Positions 1 through 12,500 of a stretch of 64,000 bases of DNA are shown in pieces (within the stretch, counting starts at the first letter, position 1; every line of letters begins with the position of its first letter). Below the pieces are notes generated by a model that worked only from the letters and a program-made list of their open reading frames with translations, was not told the origin of the DNA and ran no database searches. The stretch comes from Strix aluco. Lineage: Eukaryota > Chordata > Aves > Strigiformes > Strigidae. Position numbers and translations under genes: made by a program. The DNA is taken from positions 82,241,748 to 82,305,747 of the forward strand of contig NC_133935.1 in assembly GCF_031877795.1 (NCBI RefSeq), read 5' to 3'.

Positions 1-2183
1 TATTGTTTATTTATGAAAAGAGTAGCTAGAAACTGTTAGGATTGTGGTCCGAAAGCATTATATGGAGGTTTCTGTAGTGAAAGTTACTGATTCCTTCATA
101 CAGCTTTTAAAAATAATCAAATGTGAAGCCAGTTGTCTGAAAAGTGACTAGAAAAAAGTATGTAGACTCAGTGCATAAATGATTTTTTTATCAAATGTGC
201 CTAGGGTACTAATAATTATTTTTTTTCTGATGTTATGGCTTTACATAGCAGGATTTAGGCATTGTAACCTCTAATTATGTGTAAAGGGCTGCAAATGACA
301 CCTGTGAAAATCTAGCTGTGTGTGTTTTCCTGGGGAAACAGCAGCAAAATGTTTCTTAAGAATTTTTCTTACTACAAGTTTTTCTTTCAGTGGTACTGAA
401 TAGCGGGAAAAGCAACAGCAGGTGTTAAAGAGCCAAATTCATAGAGGAGCAAGTGAGGTGTTTTTGTTGAGCCCAGTACATAAGACACATCAGTTTTGCT
501 GCTTTGGATTTCCAAGGACCGATGCAGATTCTATTCTTTTATTTCTGAAGCAGGAAACTTGTTCTGTGTCTAGAATGTGAGGGGAGAGGGGGGGGAAATC
601 ACATCTAGAGTCCACTGGCTTGGAGATTCTGTGGCTTAAAAGTATAAATTCAGTAGATCAGGTAGGATTTTCAGTCTAATCATCCTCTTGCTTGAAACTG
701 CATTGGGCTTTCAAAGCTAAGAAGTGAAAGCCAAAACTTCAAGCTGTGGAGTTCACATCAGAGCAGAGAAGCTCAAGCTCTGGCAAAGACCGTGTATCAG
801 TCGGTGTTTTAAGTGTGGGTTCATCTAACCAAGCTGATGCATGGATCTTGGGTTTGGGTGAGGAGAAGCTTGAACAACTCCTCAAAGTGCCAGTCTTGCT
901 CGGCTGACAATAGGGATGGGCTGGGGCATGTGGATCTTTAAATTGGACAACTTTTGTGTACCTAAAGCTAGTTGAGCTGAAATTAACTTTGGGACTATGC
1001 TGGTCTGTGACACCTCACAAAAATGCAGAGAAATTAGCTCCAGAGTTAGACTGTTTCAGACTCCTTCTGAAAGGAAAACTATCAGGATAATTCATGTAAT
1101 ATTTCCTTAGGTTTTTCCTTTCTTTAGCCAGACAGGTTGGAAAAAGCCATACCCTCTTGGGAATAAATTTTCCTTTCCGTTTATATTCTTCTGTAAGTAG
1201 TCATCAGCTTAAGCTGGTTAAGATGTTAAGTTTTAATTGCAGGACATTCACCTTTAGCGAGTTGTTATCCTCCGGTCAGAGATCTCAAACAAAACAGTGA
1301 AGAGCTTGGCTTCAGCTATCTATACGGGTACACTTAGACGTTCTCTTGGAATCAAAAGGAAAAAGAACAGTTCATTCTGGATTGGTCATAGCCTGCTAGA
1401 TAGGCCAAAAATACTTTGTCAATAGACATCTAAAGGAACATGGATATTTCCTTCTTGCCTTTTTTTGAAAAGATTCTTGACTGGATAGGAGGATGAAGAT
1501 TATTCTAAATATAAAGGCAAAGCCAAATAACATGAGAGTGAGATCCTGTAGAAGTGAGAAAGAAATAACAGGAGATGAGATCAGAAATAGAAGATGCAGT
1601 CTCTGTATAGCTCTAGCTCACTGAGAGGCAATGCCAGTTTGAGAATGTGCAGTAGCACAGAAGGGATTGATGATCATTCTTTTGACTGTAAAAGGAAGGT
1701 GATGCATGTTTTGTCATAATATCAAATACTAACCATCAATACTACTTTCTGTTTTTAAACTAGCTATTGACTGAGCATTAAACATACTCCCATCTGAAAG
1801 GTTAATCTAAAATGTGTCAGAATGGCATTTATTTTTATCATTAACAGCCAGCCCTTAAAGAAAACCTTTTACTTTCTACCTTGTGAAGGTAATGTCATTT
1901 GGTTCACAGTGTGGGCTTTTACTTAGTGGAGAAAAATTGCTTCATTATTGTCTCTGCTCATTAGTTTATTTTTCATGAAACATGTAGAAACACAGTGTCT
2001 TTGTGAATTCTATACCTTTGTCAAATTCTTTGATACTGACAAGTAGCTTCATAAATTAATGATGGAAATTAAAATAGTATGGTTGCCAAATACTGGTTCT
2101 GCTAGAAAACTAGGCTATAAATTAGCAGCATGTAAGTGCTGCTTTACTTGAAACATAGAGAAACACAGTGATTGGCTTTTTTA

Positions 2184-2205
2184 GGGGGGGGTGGGGGGGT
2201 GGTGG
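2184..2205 (+). repeat. G-rich tract (G8 T G7 T GG T GG)
   Basis: Two long G-runs separated by single T bases lie on the coding-strand side of a UPF2 intron. The arrangement could fold into a G-quadruplex in pre-mRNA if the G8 run supplies two G-triplets. No protein or RNA gene is associated with it. Confidence 0.7.
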
Positions 2206-2597
2206 TTTAATTCTGAACACCCCTAGTTGGTAGCACCAAATATACATAATTAACAAAACTCTGAATTTAGATGTTGCTTCAAGTTCTGTGATGTATTTCC
2301 ATCTAGTGAACTGGTAGATTTTTTTTTTCCAGCCTTTCTCTTAATAAAAATTTACTTAGGTTTGACATTAGGGAAATTAGGTGTCCTTTAGCTGCAAAAT
2401 ACAGCTTTAACTTTTCTTGGTACGTACTGAATTTTTGTGCATCTGTACTTGAGGTAAGTTAGTTATGTTTTGTGCAAAGCCAGCAAAGAATGAAACCACT
2501 GTATTATGACACTGTTACAAACATGAACCAGAGTATTCCTAGGGTGAGATGGGCCTTTAGTAAAAAAAAGGATGCATGGGGTGTAGCAGGGTCTTAG

Positions 2598-2730
2598 ATC
2601 ATAGAATAGTTCGAGTTGGAAGGGAGCTTTAAAGCTCATGTAGTCCACCTCCCCCTGCAATGAGGAGGAACATCTTTGACTAGATCAGGTTGCTCAGAGC
2701 TCTGTCCAGCCTGATGTAAGGTCCAAGATG
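2598..2730 (-). mobile_element. CR1 LINE fragment, 3' end, minus orientation
   Basis: The stretch starting atcatagaatagttcgagtt and running through the 'agggagctttaaagctcatgtagtcca' type of sequence is the reverse complement of the CR1 3' terminus. It continues with the 'cagagctctgtccagcctga' segment typical of CR1 just upstream. The copy is 5'-truncated, like most CR1 insertions, and the right boundary is approximate. Orientation is antisense to UPF2. Confidence 0.85.
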
Positions 2731-5700
2731 AAGAAAAGTAGCTGTAGTTACTGTGATAATCTGGGGGGGTGGATTTCATTGGCAGATGGAGTAAGCAAAT
2801 TACAGAGGGGAAAATAGGATAAATAGGGTAGACAGTCCAGTCAGACAGTGGGTACTACATACTGTTTGTTACTTTTGCATCTCCTTCTGTCACCTCTCTT
2901 CAGCCTTTTCTCCCCTGTCCAATATGAGGGAGACAAGGCAGTTTTCCAAAGAGTGTGTTTTTAAAGCAGGTCTGCCCTGTTGTAGCATCCTTCACAGCAT
3001 TGCAGTACCTGTTTCTGCACTTTCTTCCTTAAGGCTGGAGTCTGTAGTCAGTTAAGTTTGACATATGACATGTAAAAGGAAAATTACAGTTAGTTGAAGA
3101 TGTTTGTTTACGAGGAATTTAGCTAATTTATTTTGTTTCTTTATTGTGTTAACTTGAGTGAATCTTAATTTTCTTATTTTCAATATGCTCAGGGAAGAGA
3201 GAGGGAGCAGATAGCACCGGAGCTGAAAATAGTCACGGAAAACATGCTGAAAGAAGTGAGTTTTGAGGTTTTTAAAAGAGAAGATTAAATGTTAAAAATG
3301 AAGCTGTGTGAATGGAGACAAAGATGTTAAGTAAGGAATGGCCAGGGTGGAAGCCATCAAGGGTACTGGGAACAGGAGTCATCTGATGTTTATATATATC
3401 TAGGACCAGTTTTTTGTAAATTTGATCAGCTGTGGAGATGATGTGTAGAAGTGTTAAGTCAACCCTATTAATTTTGCTACACTGCTTAGAGAGCTAGCAA
3501 AGTTCCTATCAGAAGAGTAAGAATTTAAAAAGATCTAAAAATATTCATTGAGAAATATTTTTTGGACTTGTGAGACTAGATTCTGAACACATTCCTCAGT
3601 GAGACTTTGATTCATCAATATATTTAACATTATGCTTATGCCTAAGTGTTGTGCATAGAGGAGGATCCAGCTAATAATTTGCTCACGGTATTGGTTTGTA
3701 CCACGTGAATGGTGAGGGCTCCTGCATGATCAAATTCATTACAGAAACTCATCTTGTAGAGGAATAGCTACTAGCATTACAAAATCTCTTCTGTTATTTC
3801 CACTCTCTGGGTGATACTATAGAAAGTAGACTGAAGCTTTCAGACAGAGTAGAGTTTCTAGGAGAGAGCCCTCTGTAAGGTTATAGTTTTGTAAAAATTA
3901 AAAAAACATGTTGACAGTCAAGGAGCCAGGGCTTTCTCAGAAAGTGTGTGTGTAGGGAGAGGGGAGGGCACATAAATATTGTTGCTGAAGTAGAAGATTG
4001 ATTTGCACCATTTGTTGCAGGCGAATGACTTCAGTAAGTCCTTAATGTTTTCTGTTGCTTTCTCAGTTCTGCTCCCTGCATGCATTTCTGGTTAAATACA
4101 GAGGTGTTTAAAAAGAAAAAATAATTCTTCCTTCTGTCTCTACAATGATCATTTCATCTGCACCCAGATAGACTATTACAAATAGTCTCACAGTAACTCT
4201 TATACATTACTACTTGTAGTAAATTTTTAAAAAGACGTAATGCAGTTTTAAAATGTGATGATGATAAAAGACTGGAACTCGGGAGGATCAAAGTGAAAAG
4301 CAGGAAATGAACTCATTTTTTGCATGAATTGCATACTTAGAATCGTTGTTTGACTTAGAGAAGGAAGCCCTGACTGTTTCATTTCCTGTCACTGTAAAAT
4401 TCTTAATTTTCTGTCTGAAGTCCCAAACCTGCTTCAGGTACTACAAAACAGCCTTTCCACTTAAAAAGGATCCACATACTGTGAGGAGAAAGAAATACAA
4501 TGTGAGAATATCCAGTGAAGGAGAGGACCCTTGAAAGAAGAGATATATTTGGGAAGTGTTGAAATTGGATGTGATAGCAGGGCCTCTTGAAAGATTTTCT
4601 AGAGAAATGACTGAATTGTCGAGAGTTTTGTGAGTTTTTTAATTTATTTCAAGAGCATTGAGTGAGTTTGAGTAGAAGACTGAGGTGAGACAACTAATTG
4701 CTGTAAGGGAAAAAGGGGAAGATAAAAGAACATTAGGAGACAGGAAGATGTGGCTGTAAATATCTCAATGGAAACATGCGTTAAAACAAGAATTGCTAGT
4801 AAAAATGTCTGGTCTGAGCTGTTGCATGCATCCGAGTGAACTCTGAGTATATGACTGAGAAAGGATTCCATTAAGCATTTGAAATGTCATGGTCCTCTTT
4901 TGTCTGAGCATCTGGAACACCTGCCTCTTCTTTTTTTTTTCTCCTTTCTTAATGAACCCTTCTCTCTTTTTCTGACTTCTAGTTGCTTGTGCAAGAGAGG
5001 AGCCAATATCAATCTCCTTTAATATCTAGCAACTTCAAGACTGGGTAGCTGGCAGTGTTCCTTGGAGCAATTAGTGTTTCTCTACCGAAGCTCAACCCCT
5101 GCCTCTAGCAATTTCCAAAAACAAGAAAAAAAAGCCCTACAACATATCATCTTTGTTATCTCCTTGCCTTTCAGTAACTTGAAAAAGAAACTTGAGTCTT
5201 CCATGCTGCTTTATCTTACCATGTAGCCTGTAAAGACATAGTGACTTTACCAGGTGTTGGGTATTTTGTAGTTTACTTGGGTGTGACTTCCACCATCATA
5301 TTCTCCTCTTTGAAGTCTGTCTGTCTGTTTTCCTTTCAAATACCTACTAGGTATTTGTGTTACTGCTGAACATCCTCAAACTGAAAGAAAGCCTAGCTTC
5401 ATCATGTTCCTTTTTCAGGAAGCAGTGTTGCTTTGGCCAAGGAAGGCTTTTTTTCCAAGTGTTTGTGTTATAACATCATTTTGGCTCATGTTGTGCTATA
5501 GAACAAGCTAAATTCTTCTCTAGGATTTAGTAAAATCTGGAAATTTTTTGAAGCATACCACAAGTTTTGCAATTAGAGGGTAACTGTAGGGGGATTGGTC
5601 TGGTGAGATCTTCATAGTTGATGTCAGAAAATCTGAATTTCAGTAGTAGAACTGTCCTGCAGTCTTCTACTCAAGTATTGTTACTGACTCAATCAGTGGA

Positions 5701-6398
5701 TAGAGCTCACCATTGCTGCTTCCTACGTTGCAAATTACACAGAAGCATTTGCTTGAAAAACAGGGTGTCACTTGCCTTGCAATTGCTATGTGATCAACCC
5801 TCTGTCCTTGTCCGTTATGGTTCTATACTCTGGTTTCTGTATAGCTGAAGGAATTAAGTTTGCCTCTAGCTTTTACAGCCTCAGGTGAAAGATGTCAAGA
5901 ACATACTGGATGGAAGAAGGGCCTTAATGGGCATTTTTGATCAAAAATTCTATTTCTCCTGTAGGGCAAATGTACATAAAGTAAAATCTATAATTGCATT
6001 AAGGTGTTGGAGGGGTTTTTTTTGTTTTTCCATATTATTTTCCCTCATGTTTGGGCATTCTTGTGGTCCTCCTTTTTATCACCTAAAGAAATTATCGTGG
6101 TTTTCTAGGAATATTGCTCCTGACAGTACAAATTAGGAGGTAGGGAACATCGTGAATAGGAAGACAAGTTTTAAAGGTGATACTTCTGACTTTTGGGCAT
6201 AGACAATCAGTGGATTTTTTTTTTTTCCATTAAAAAATTAAATTTTGTGTTCATCTTGATACCTTATTTTTTGAATCTGTGGGTGAAATATTTAACAATT
6301 AAACATGACAAATGCACTGTGTTTGGGGAATGTGGTCATAAATCATTCATATTTCATGGCTTAAAGATGTGTGCTGCTTGTTTATTTCACTCTGTTAG

Positions 6399-6502
6399 AA
6401 CAAGAGGATGAAGAAGCCAGTACTGGATCTCATTTAAAACTTATAGTAGATGCTTTTCTTCAGCAACTTCCAAATTGTGTCAACAGAGACCTCATAGACA
6501 AG
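6399..6502 (+). CDS. UPF2: UPF2 exon, start of MIF4G-2 (window residues 1-35)
   Basis: The acceptor is tctgttag at 6391-6398 and the donor is aag|gtatag. The exon encodes the Glu-rich lead-in (QEDEEASTG) and the first helix of MIF4G domain 2 (LIVDAFLQQLPNCVNRDLID). It is entered in phase 1 and left in phase 0. MIF4G-2 is a helical-repeat scaffold without known catalytic activity. Confidence 0.95.
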
Positions 6503-9500
6503 GTATAGTCATAGTTTCCATTTGTTCCATTCTTAAAAGCCATAATGCTAGATCAAATAGATTGGAAATAAAGAGTTGAAGCTTTGGACTCTAGCATAGC
6601 TGAATTCATTTTTAACCTAGAGGAAATATTTTCTTTTTCTCACTTAGCCATTGCTCAAATACCATATGATATTGGTTTCCTGTGCCTATTTTCTTCTGTG
6701 TTAGTTTGTTTTAAAGTAGTCTTAACTTTTTCCTTTTTACCTCCCATCACTCTCTGACAAATTATCTCCCACCTACTTAAAGCTGCTCTCCTTGTCTTGA
6801 TCCAAAGAATCAGTCTGTATTTCTGTAACTGAACATGTTTCTAACTATGTCAGTTCTAGACAAAAATAAAGATTTATTTTTTTTTTTCTTCATGGTTCTT
6901 TTTAAAGCAGCTGCATGTAACAAGAATAGTTCTGTAAAAGGTGCTTTTGAAAAGCATGTTATATTGTTTTAAATAAAAGAACACTGCATTAAAGGTGAAG
7001 TATTGTATTGACTTTTCTCTTTATAGGCAGCAATGGATTTTTGCATGAATATGAATACAAAAGCCAACAGAAGAAAACTAGTACGAGCACTTTTCATAGT
7101 TCCTAGACAAAGGTAAGAACTAAGGGGAACAAGCTGGATCCACCCTTCGGTTACTTTACATATGTATGTACTTTTTAACTGTTTAAATTACTGAATACCA
7201 GTGCATATTCCAAGTTGCATTTGTTTATTCCTGATGTGCACTTTAGAGTGATTTATGCTAGAGCACCAAAGAAATATTTAGGATTAATGATCAAGCAATT
7301 CACCACAATATTTTGCCATAGCAGTGTAAATTTTTTTTCATAATTAGTTTCTCTTTTCTGGTATTTGTGTGTTTATAATGGATCTTTTAATGAGTTTTTT
7401 TTAACCATGGAAACGGCAGCAAAAACTTACATTCTATCAAAAAAGGATATATTTCATTCAGGAGAACTTGTACTTTTTTTATATAAGAACCTCTGAATAG
7501 TTAGAGCACAATGTAGATTAGGAAGGAGGATTTCTTGTGATACGTTAATTCTGATATGGTACATAGCCCTTATCATAGCTTTGTATCTTCTGGAATGGAG
7601 CTGGTTCTAGTTCGGCCAGTTGAGAGAAAGAGAGTATAAGAGTTTGAGCCTGGCCTTTTCTGTCCATGTAGATCTGTCCATGTAGAGTTTTGCTGTTTCT
7701 CCTTGTCTCTTTTTGTGTAAGCAAGGTCCCTGCACTTGCAGGAAGAAACTTGCTTACAAAAATGATTGCAAATATTAAAATAAAAAATTTAAGAACTTTT
7801 TTCACAGCCTAGAATATCTACGGCAATGTAAATCAGCGGGATGACTTAGGCTTTTGTCTTCAGCTTAGAATAATAGAGAATTTTCCATGTTTGCAGAATG
7901 GAAGTGGCTTGATGAGTGATTTCTGAACATACCATAATACTTGTATCACTGCCCTTTAGTTCTTCCTGGTGCTGCAGATTCCAGATTGCTCAAATTGATC
8001 ATTAACTCTTGGAACCTCTTTGAAGAAGCATGATTTGCTTTGCATAAACTAAAAAACTAAAGTGTACTAGATGATAATGACCTGAAGGAATTTGTTGACA
8101 TTGTGCACAGCAAAAGAGGTACTTTTCAAACAAGAACAACATGATGGCTTGTAAATTCAGCAATGTGGTTTCGTAGATACCATGAAAGCAAAAGTTAAAT
8201 TCCTAGTGTATTGTAGTATTAAAGAAAAAAAGGTGTTTCTTTCATTAGGCTGTACTAGGATCACAGTAAGTTACTAAAAATGTATAGAATCTCCACATTG
8301 CCACTGATTTGTCTTCCTGATGGTAGTTCCATTACCCACAAATCTGTTTTAAAAATAATAATGATTTTAAAAAGAGGAGGTTTTTCTGTAGGAACTCAAT
8401 AGACTATAGATGGTGTGGTCGGCTCAAGGAGCTACTATTTTTGTAACAGTTCTCTAATAGCTGCAACTAATAGTGAAGTGAATGACTCAGCTGATCTTCT
8501 CACTGTTAATGATAAATATTATTCTTAATATTAATAAATATTAATATTGCATGTACAATTATTTTTTTAATACCTTTTTCTGCTCTCTGCTCTGAGACCT
8601 ACTGAACTAATGAATACTCCAGCTTTTGATTGTGAGTTCTTAAGTCCAGTCGTATATATCTGCCTGTTCCTTTGCCTGTGTTAGTGATGCCCGTCTCTGG
8701 GCTACTAAGCAGGAGAAACAGGATGTTGACTGAGCTGCTTGTTCTGAACCACAAACAGTTGCAATGAAAATACCCACTGAAGTGCCTGTAGATGCAGATG
8801 ATTTTAGAGGGCAATCTATCCTAATATTTAAGTTAGCTTTACTACTACAGTTGGTAAAGGAGCAGTTCTGCTTTCTGTCTTGAAATCAATATTTATAATC
8901 CTTGTGGAAAAACTCCAAGGTGTGTATCTGACACACAGTACTATTGGTGGCTATAAAATGCTGCAAATTGATTTAGAAAATTCTGTAACACACTACTTCG
9001 AAGCTTTGTGTTAACAGTATTTTTGCTTTTGGTATCTCTTCACTGAGCCATAATGATATGTCTTTTCCTTCTGTTATTGTTGCATACTAGTTTTTACTAA
9101 TTCCAGGAGTTTCTGCTATGTCTCTCCAGGATACCATGGGAGAAGAAAGCTTGCTATGGTTATATTCTTGAGGAGGTTTTCTTTTGGTTTATTTTAGGGT
9201 TTTTTGTGAAAGGTTCAGAAGAACAGTGTCCTTATAGGATGTAGATAAAGCAATGTATTTTTCCAAAAGCGTTTAGTCTCCAAGCGTATCAGACAACGCT
9301 GTCTAAGCCTGGCTATTATGTGGCAGCCATAATAAGGTATTTCAATAACAGAAAAAGTTCTGTTTCTTCTCTTCAGAGATCAGTTTTAGGAAGTGTGCGG
9401 ACACAACAATTTTACCAAAAAAGTACAAAACTGGTTTCGTGTTCAAGAAGTAATGCAGACGCTGTAAAGTCAAAGTCATTATGCAGTGTTGCCAGGGAGC

Positions 9501-12500
9501 TTTTTTGCTCCTACTAGGGTTGGATAGATTGGGACAAATGAAGGATTCTTCAAGACAGACAACTTAATTTGACAAAAAAGGATGTTGTTTTTTTCTCAAC
9601 CGTAGATTAGTGTTGGAATACATCACTGCACTGCTCTGTTGAATACTTATGAATGGATCGCATTTACATCTTCAGCTGCCATTTGAACCTCCAACCCAAC
9701 AGAACAGAAAGCCTTTTAAAAAGATTTTTTTCAATGCTAGTATACAAGTGGCTTTCAGATTTGCGTTGGAGGATTGATTTAAAACTAAATATTAGCCTTC
9801 TAATTCAGGACTATATAGTTTGTACTAAAGTGACAGTACAGTGATTTAACCCATACTGCTCACAGCTTCAGGGCATTTATGTGTAATTCTTTGCTATCTA
9901 GCTGAATTATTTTCTTGCACAGATACACATAATTATTTATGTTTAAATGCATACTGCAATTCTGTTGTTTTTTTTCAACTTCAGTATGAGAAATTTAAAA
10001 TCTCTTTTTAGGCCTTAAATTCTAAACAAGTGAAACACATAGACAAGAAAACAGTAAATAGGGGCTGTTGTGGCTTCCGATGTTCTTGCCATTCCCAACT
10101 ATGAAGTTGCAAGCTTACAAAGCAAGAGATTCGTTCTTCACCATAGGGAAATTTTTAGCTTTATCATTGGTTGTTCTTAATTCAGAAGTTAGCTGCTTCT
10201 TGAGTGTTAAATAGTTCTGAGCATTTTCACTCCTAAATTGTAAACCTCCTGTATACCTACATTCATTCAGCTCTATCCTGAGAATCCTCAGTAGCAAGGT
10301 CCTTTTTGTTCACTTGAACATGACTTAGCAGTGTTTCAGTGGCCTGTCTCATTCGACGACAAAGTTGAGGCATGTGTCTGAGAGAAGGAGTTTATGCCAC
10401 AGCTAAGAAACAAAAGCAAAAAGTGCTTACCTGATAACATGCCAGTTCCACAGCATCATTCTCTTCCCACTGAGCAGTGTGGGCAGCAGTTTGTACCTGT
10501 TCAGGCCCAGTGAATACACTGCATTTACCTGGATTATGATTATGCTTGTGTGGCAGGAGTTCTTGCTCTGTTGCTTCCTTCTTTAAGCTGTCTTTTTGGT
10601 AGAATCCCAGTTAATAAATGTATAAAATTGCTCCTTTCACTCTTTCTGGGTATAAAATTTTGGTTGCACCCATTCTAGAGAGATTGCAATTAGGGCTTTA
10701 AGCAAAGTTTCTTTTTTTAATACACTAACATTTGAAATTCTACAAAAAAAGATGTGCTCTTAGATATTTCACTGAAGTGAAGTCCATGTGATCCAGAGAT
10801 CCAGAGTTGATTAGATTTCAATCTGAGGTAGGTGGTCAGAATGCCAATGGTCAGAAGTAGTGGCTATGGTAGTTTGTATTCAGGGTACTTAGCACAGGCT
10901 TCAGACAGTAACTGACTTAGCCCTTCATAATGTAGAAGAGCAGGAAGAGAAAGCAATACTGTGGGTTTTGTGGTTTCTTTTAGGTAATTTCTGCCCCCCT
11001 TCTCAAGAAAAATAAGTGCTTTTGGAGAAAGACAAAAACCACAGTTAATTAGCTTTAATGGAGGTACCAGTAGGTGGTGCCACTGATACTACAGTGTCGC
11101 CGCTTCTGGGCACTAATTTTTGTCTCCCCGTGAGAGAGGGAACGGATTCTATCTCTGCCAATTTCGTAGTAATTGACCCAAGGCTTTTCCTTATAATATT
11201 TCACCTATTTATAAATACCCAGTCTTAGTATACTTCCACATGAAGAAATCCTTTGTGTTGTTCTGTGAGGGAACAACAAGAAAGTGCTCCAAGACTTTAA
11301 TTTTCCCCCAGGTATGTTCGGTTTACAGAGATGAAATTATTAGCTCTCAGCAGGCAGGTACTTGTTCAGACCAGAATAAAGCTTCCTGCTATTTGTCTTA
11401 AAAGAGATGCCATGTAGACATCTCTTCAATTAGAATAGAACCCCTCAATTCAGCCAAAGTCCTTTTTCAGTTTAGCTTTTGTATGTGTGTGTGAAGTAAT
11501 GAGACTTGCACTTCTCTGAGAGTTAATGGCTAAATGCTTAATAACACCATAGTAATTTGCTGTAGCTAGTCATCCTTGACTGTGTGTTCCAACAAGCTTG
11601 AAAAATGTAAATACTGCTTCAGTTATTGATTAACAAGAGAGAATAAAAACTGTTAAATAGGTAACCAGGATACCTACAATGTTTCACCAGGAGCTTTATG
11701 TGTTATCAGGAGGCTGCTTAGCTGTGCCTCTTTCAGGTAGTATATTCTGATGCTTCTAATCCACAGTTGCAGTAATTATCCCTCTTTCTGTGAGTGGATA
11801 TTAAAGATCTTGGAAATGTGCTGTAGTAACATAGGAGTAGAAAGGAGAGGGAAGGCAGTCTTGTGTGCTTTTTTGGGGGGGGGTTTGTCTCGATGCTTTT
11901 CCAGTTTTACTTTGTGCCAGGGCAATCTTTATGTATTGACTGTGCTTTTAGATTTTTTTTTTTTTTTTTTTTTTTTTCCCCAGCAGAATCTTTTGGGCTT
12001 TTCTTTTCTTCCCTGCCCCCCGCCCCCCAAGCAGTAGGGAAAACCTTAATCCTTCATAAAGTATAAACTCAAGATCCTTTTTTCCCTTACAGGCAATTTG
12101 TCACTTGAAGCATGAAAATTTAAGATGTTTATCTCCACTTAAAACATTAGGCTTGTTCTACAGTTCATCTGCTTGTTCTACAGTTCATCTGTTTACAGCA
12201 TTAACTTACATTCTGAAAATAAACTAGAAATACTTTCTTCAGTTTGTTAAATGATATTATGAGACCTCAGAGTGCAGTTGGTTTATCTGCATTTAAAAAT
12301 GATACACGCACATTTACATGAACCAGCTGTGTTATACTCTGTGTCCTCTTACATGATGCCACAAACGAGGTTTAAGGGCATTTATCCCATTTTTACAACC
12401 AGATAGTCTTTGACAGAAAGAAACAAAGTACAAATTAAGGAAAACACAAACGGCCCTCCAAAATTCCCTATGATACTACGAAACATATGATACTGTGAAA

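Larger units (their letters stand above)
1..6398 (+). other. UPF2: UPF2 intron (5' end outside window)
   Basis: This stretch precedes the first UPF2 exon seen here and ends with the acceptor ...tctgttag. It is AT-rich with no coding exon I can recognise; the peptide expected before the split codon is absent. It contains one antisense CR1 3' end near 2598, a G-rich run at 2184-2205 and several T-tracts. Short open frames at 4346-4534, 5618-6136 and 6193-6411 have no family resemblance and are chance. The upstream exon is inferred to lie outside the window. Confidence 0.8.

Noticed and set aside
3181..3270. Purine-rich stretch with AG before it, considered as an additional upstream UPF2 exon
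   Set aside because: The translation does not match UPF2 sequence preceding residue 552 and the phase does not fit.
11953..11977. Processed pseudogene or SINE with poly(A) tail on the minus strand
   Set aside because: No gene body, target-site duplication or SINE promoter boxes could be recognised beside the A25 run.
11750..12066. 95- and 67-codon frames with a poly-Phe run
   Set aside because: The poly-Phe is the T25 tract read in frame; not a protein gene.
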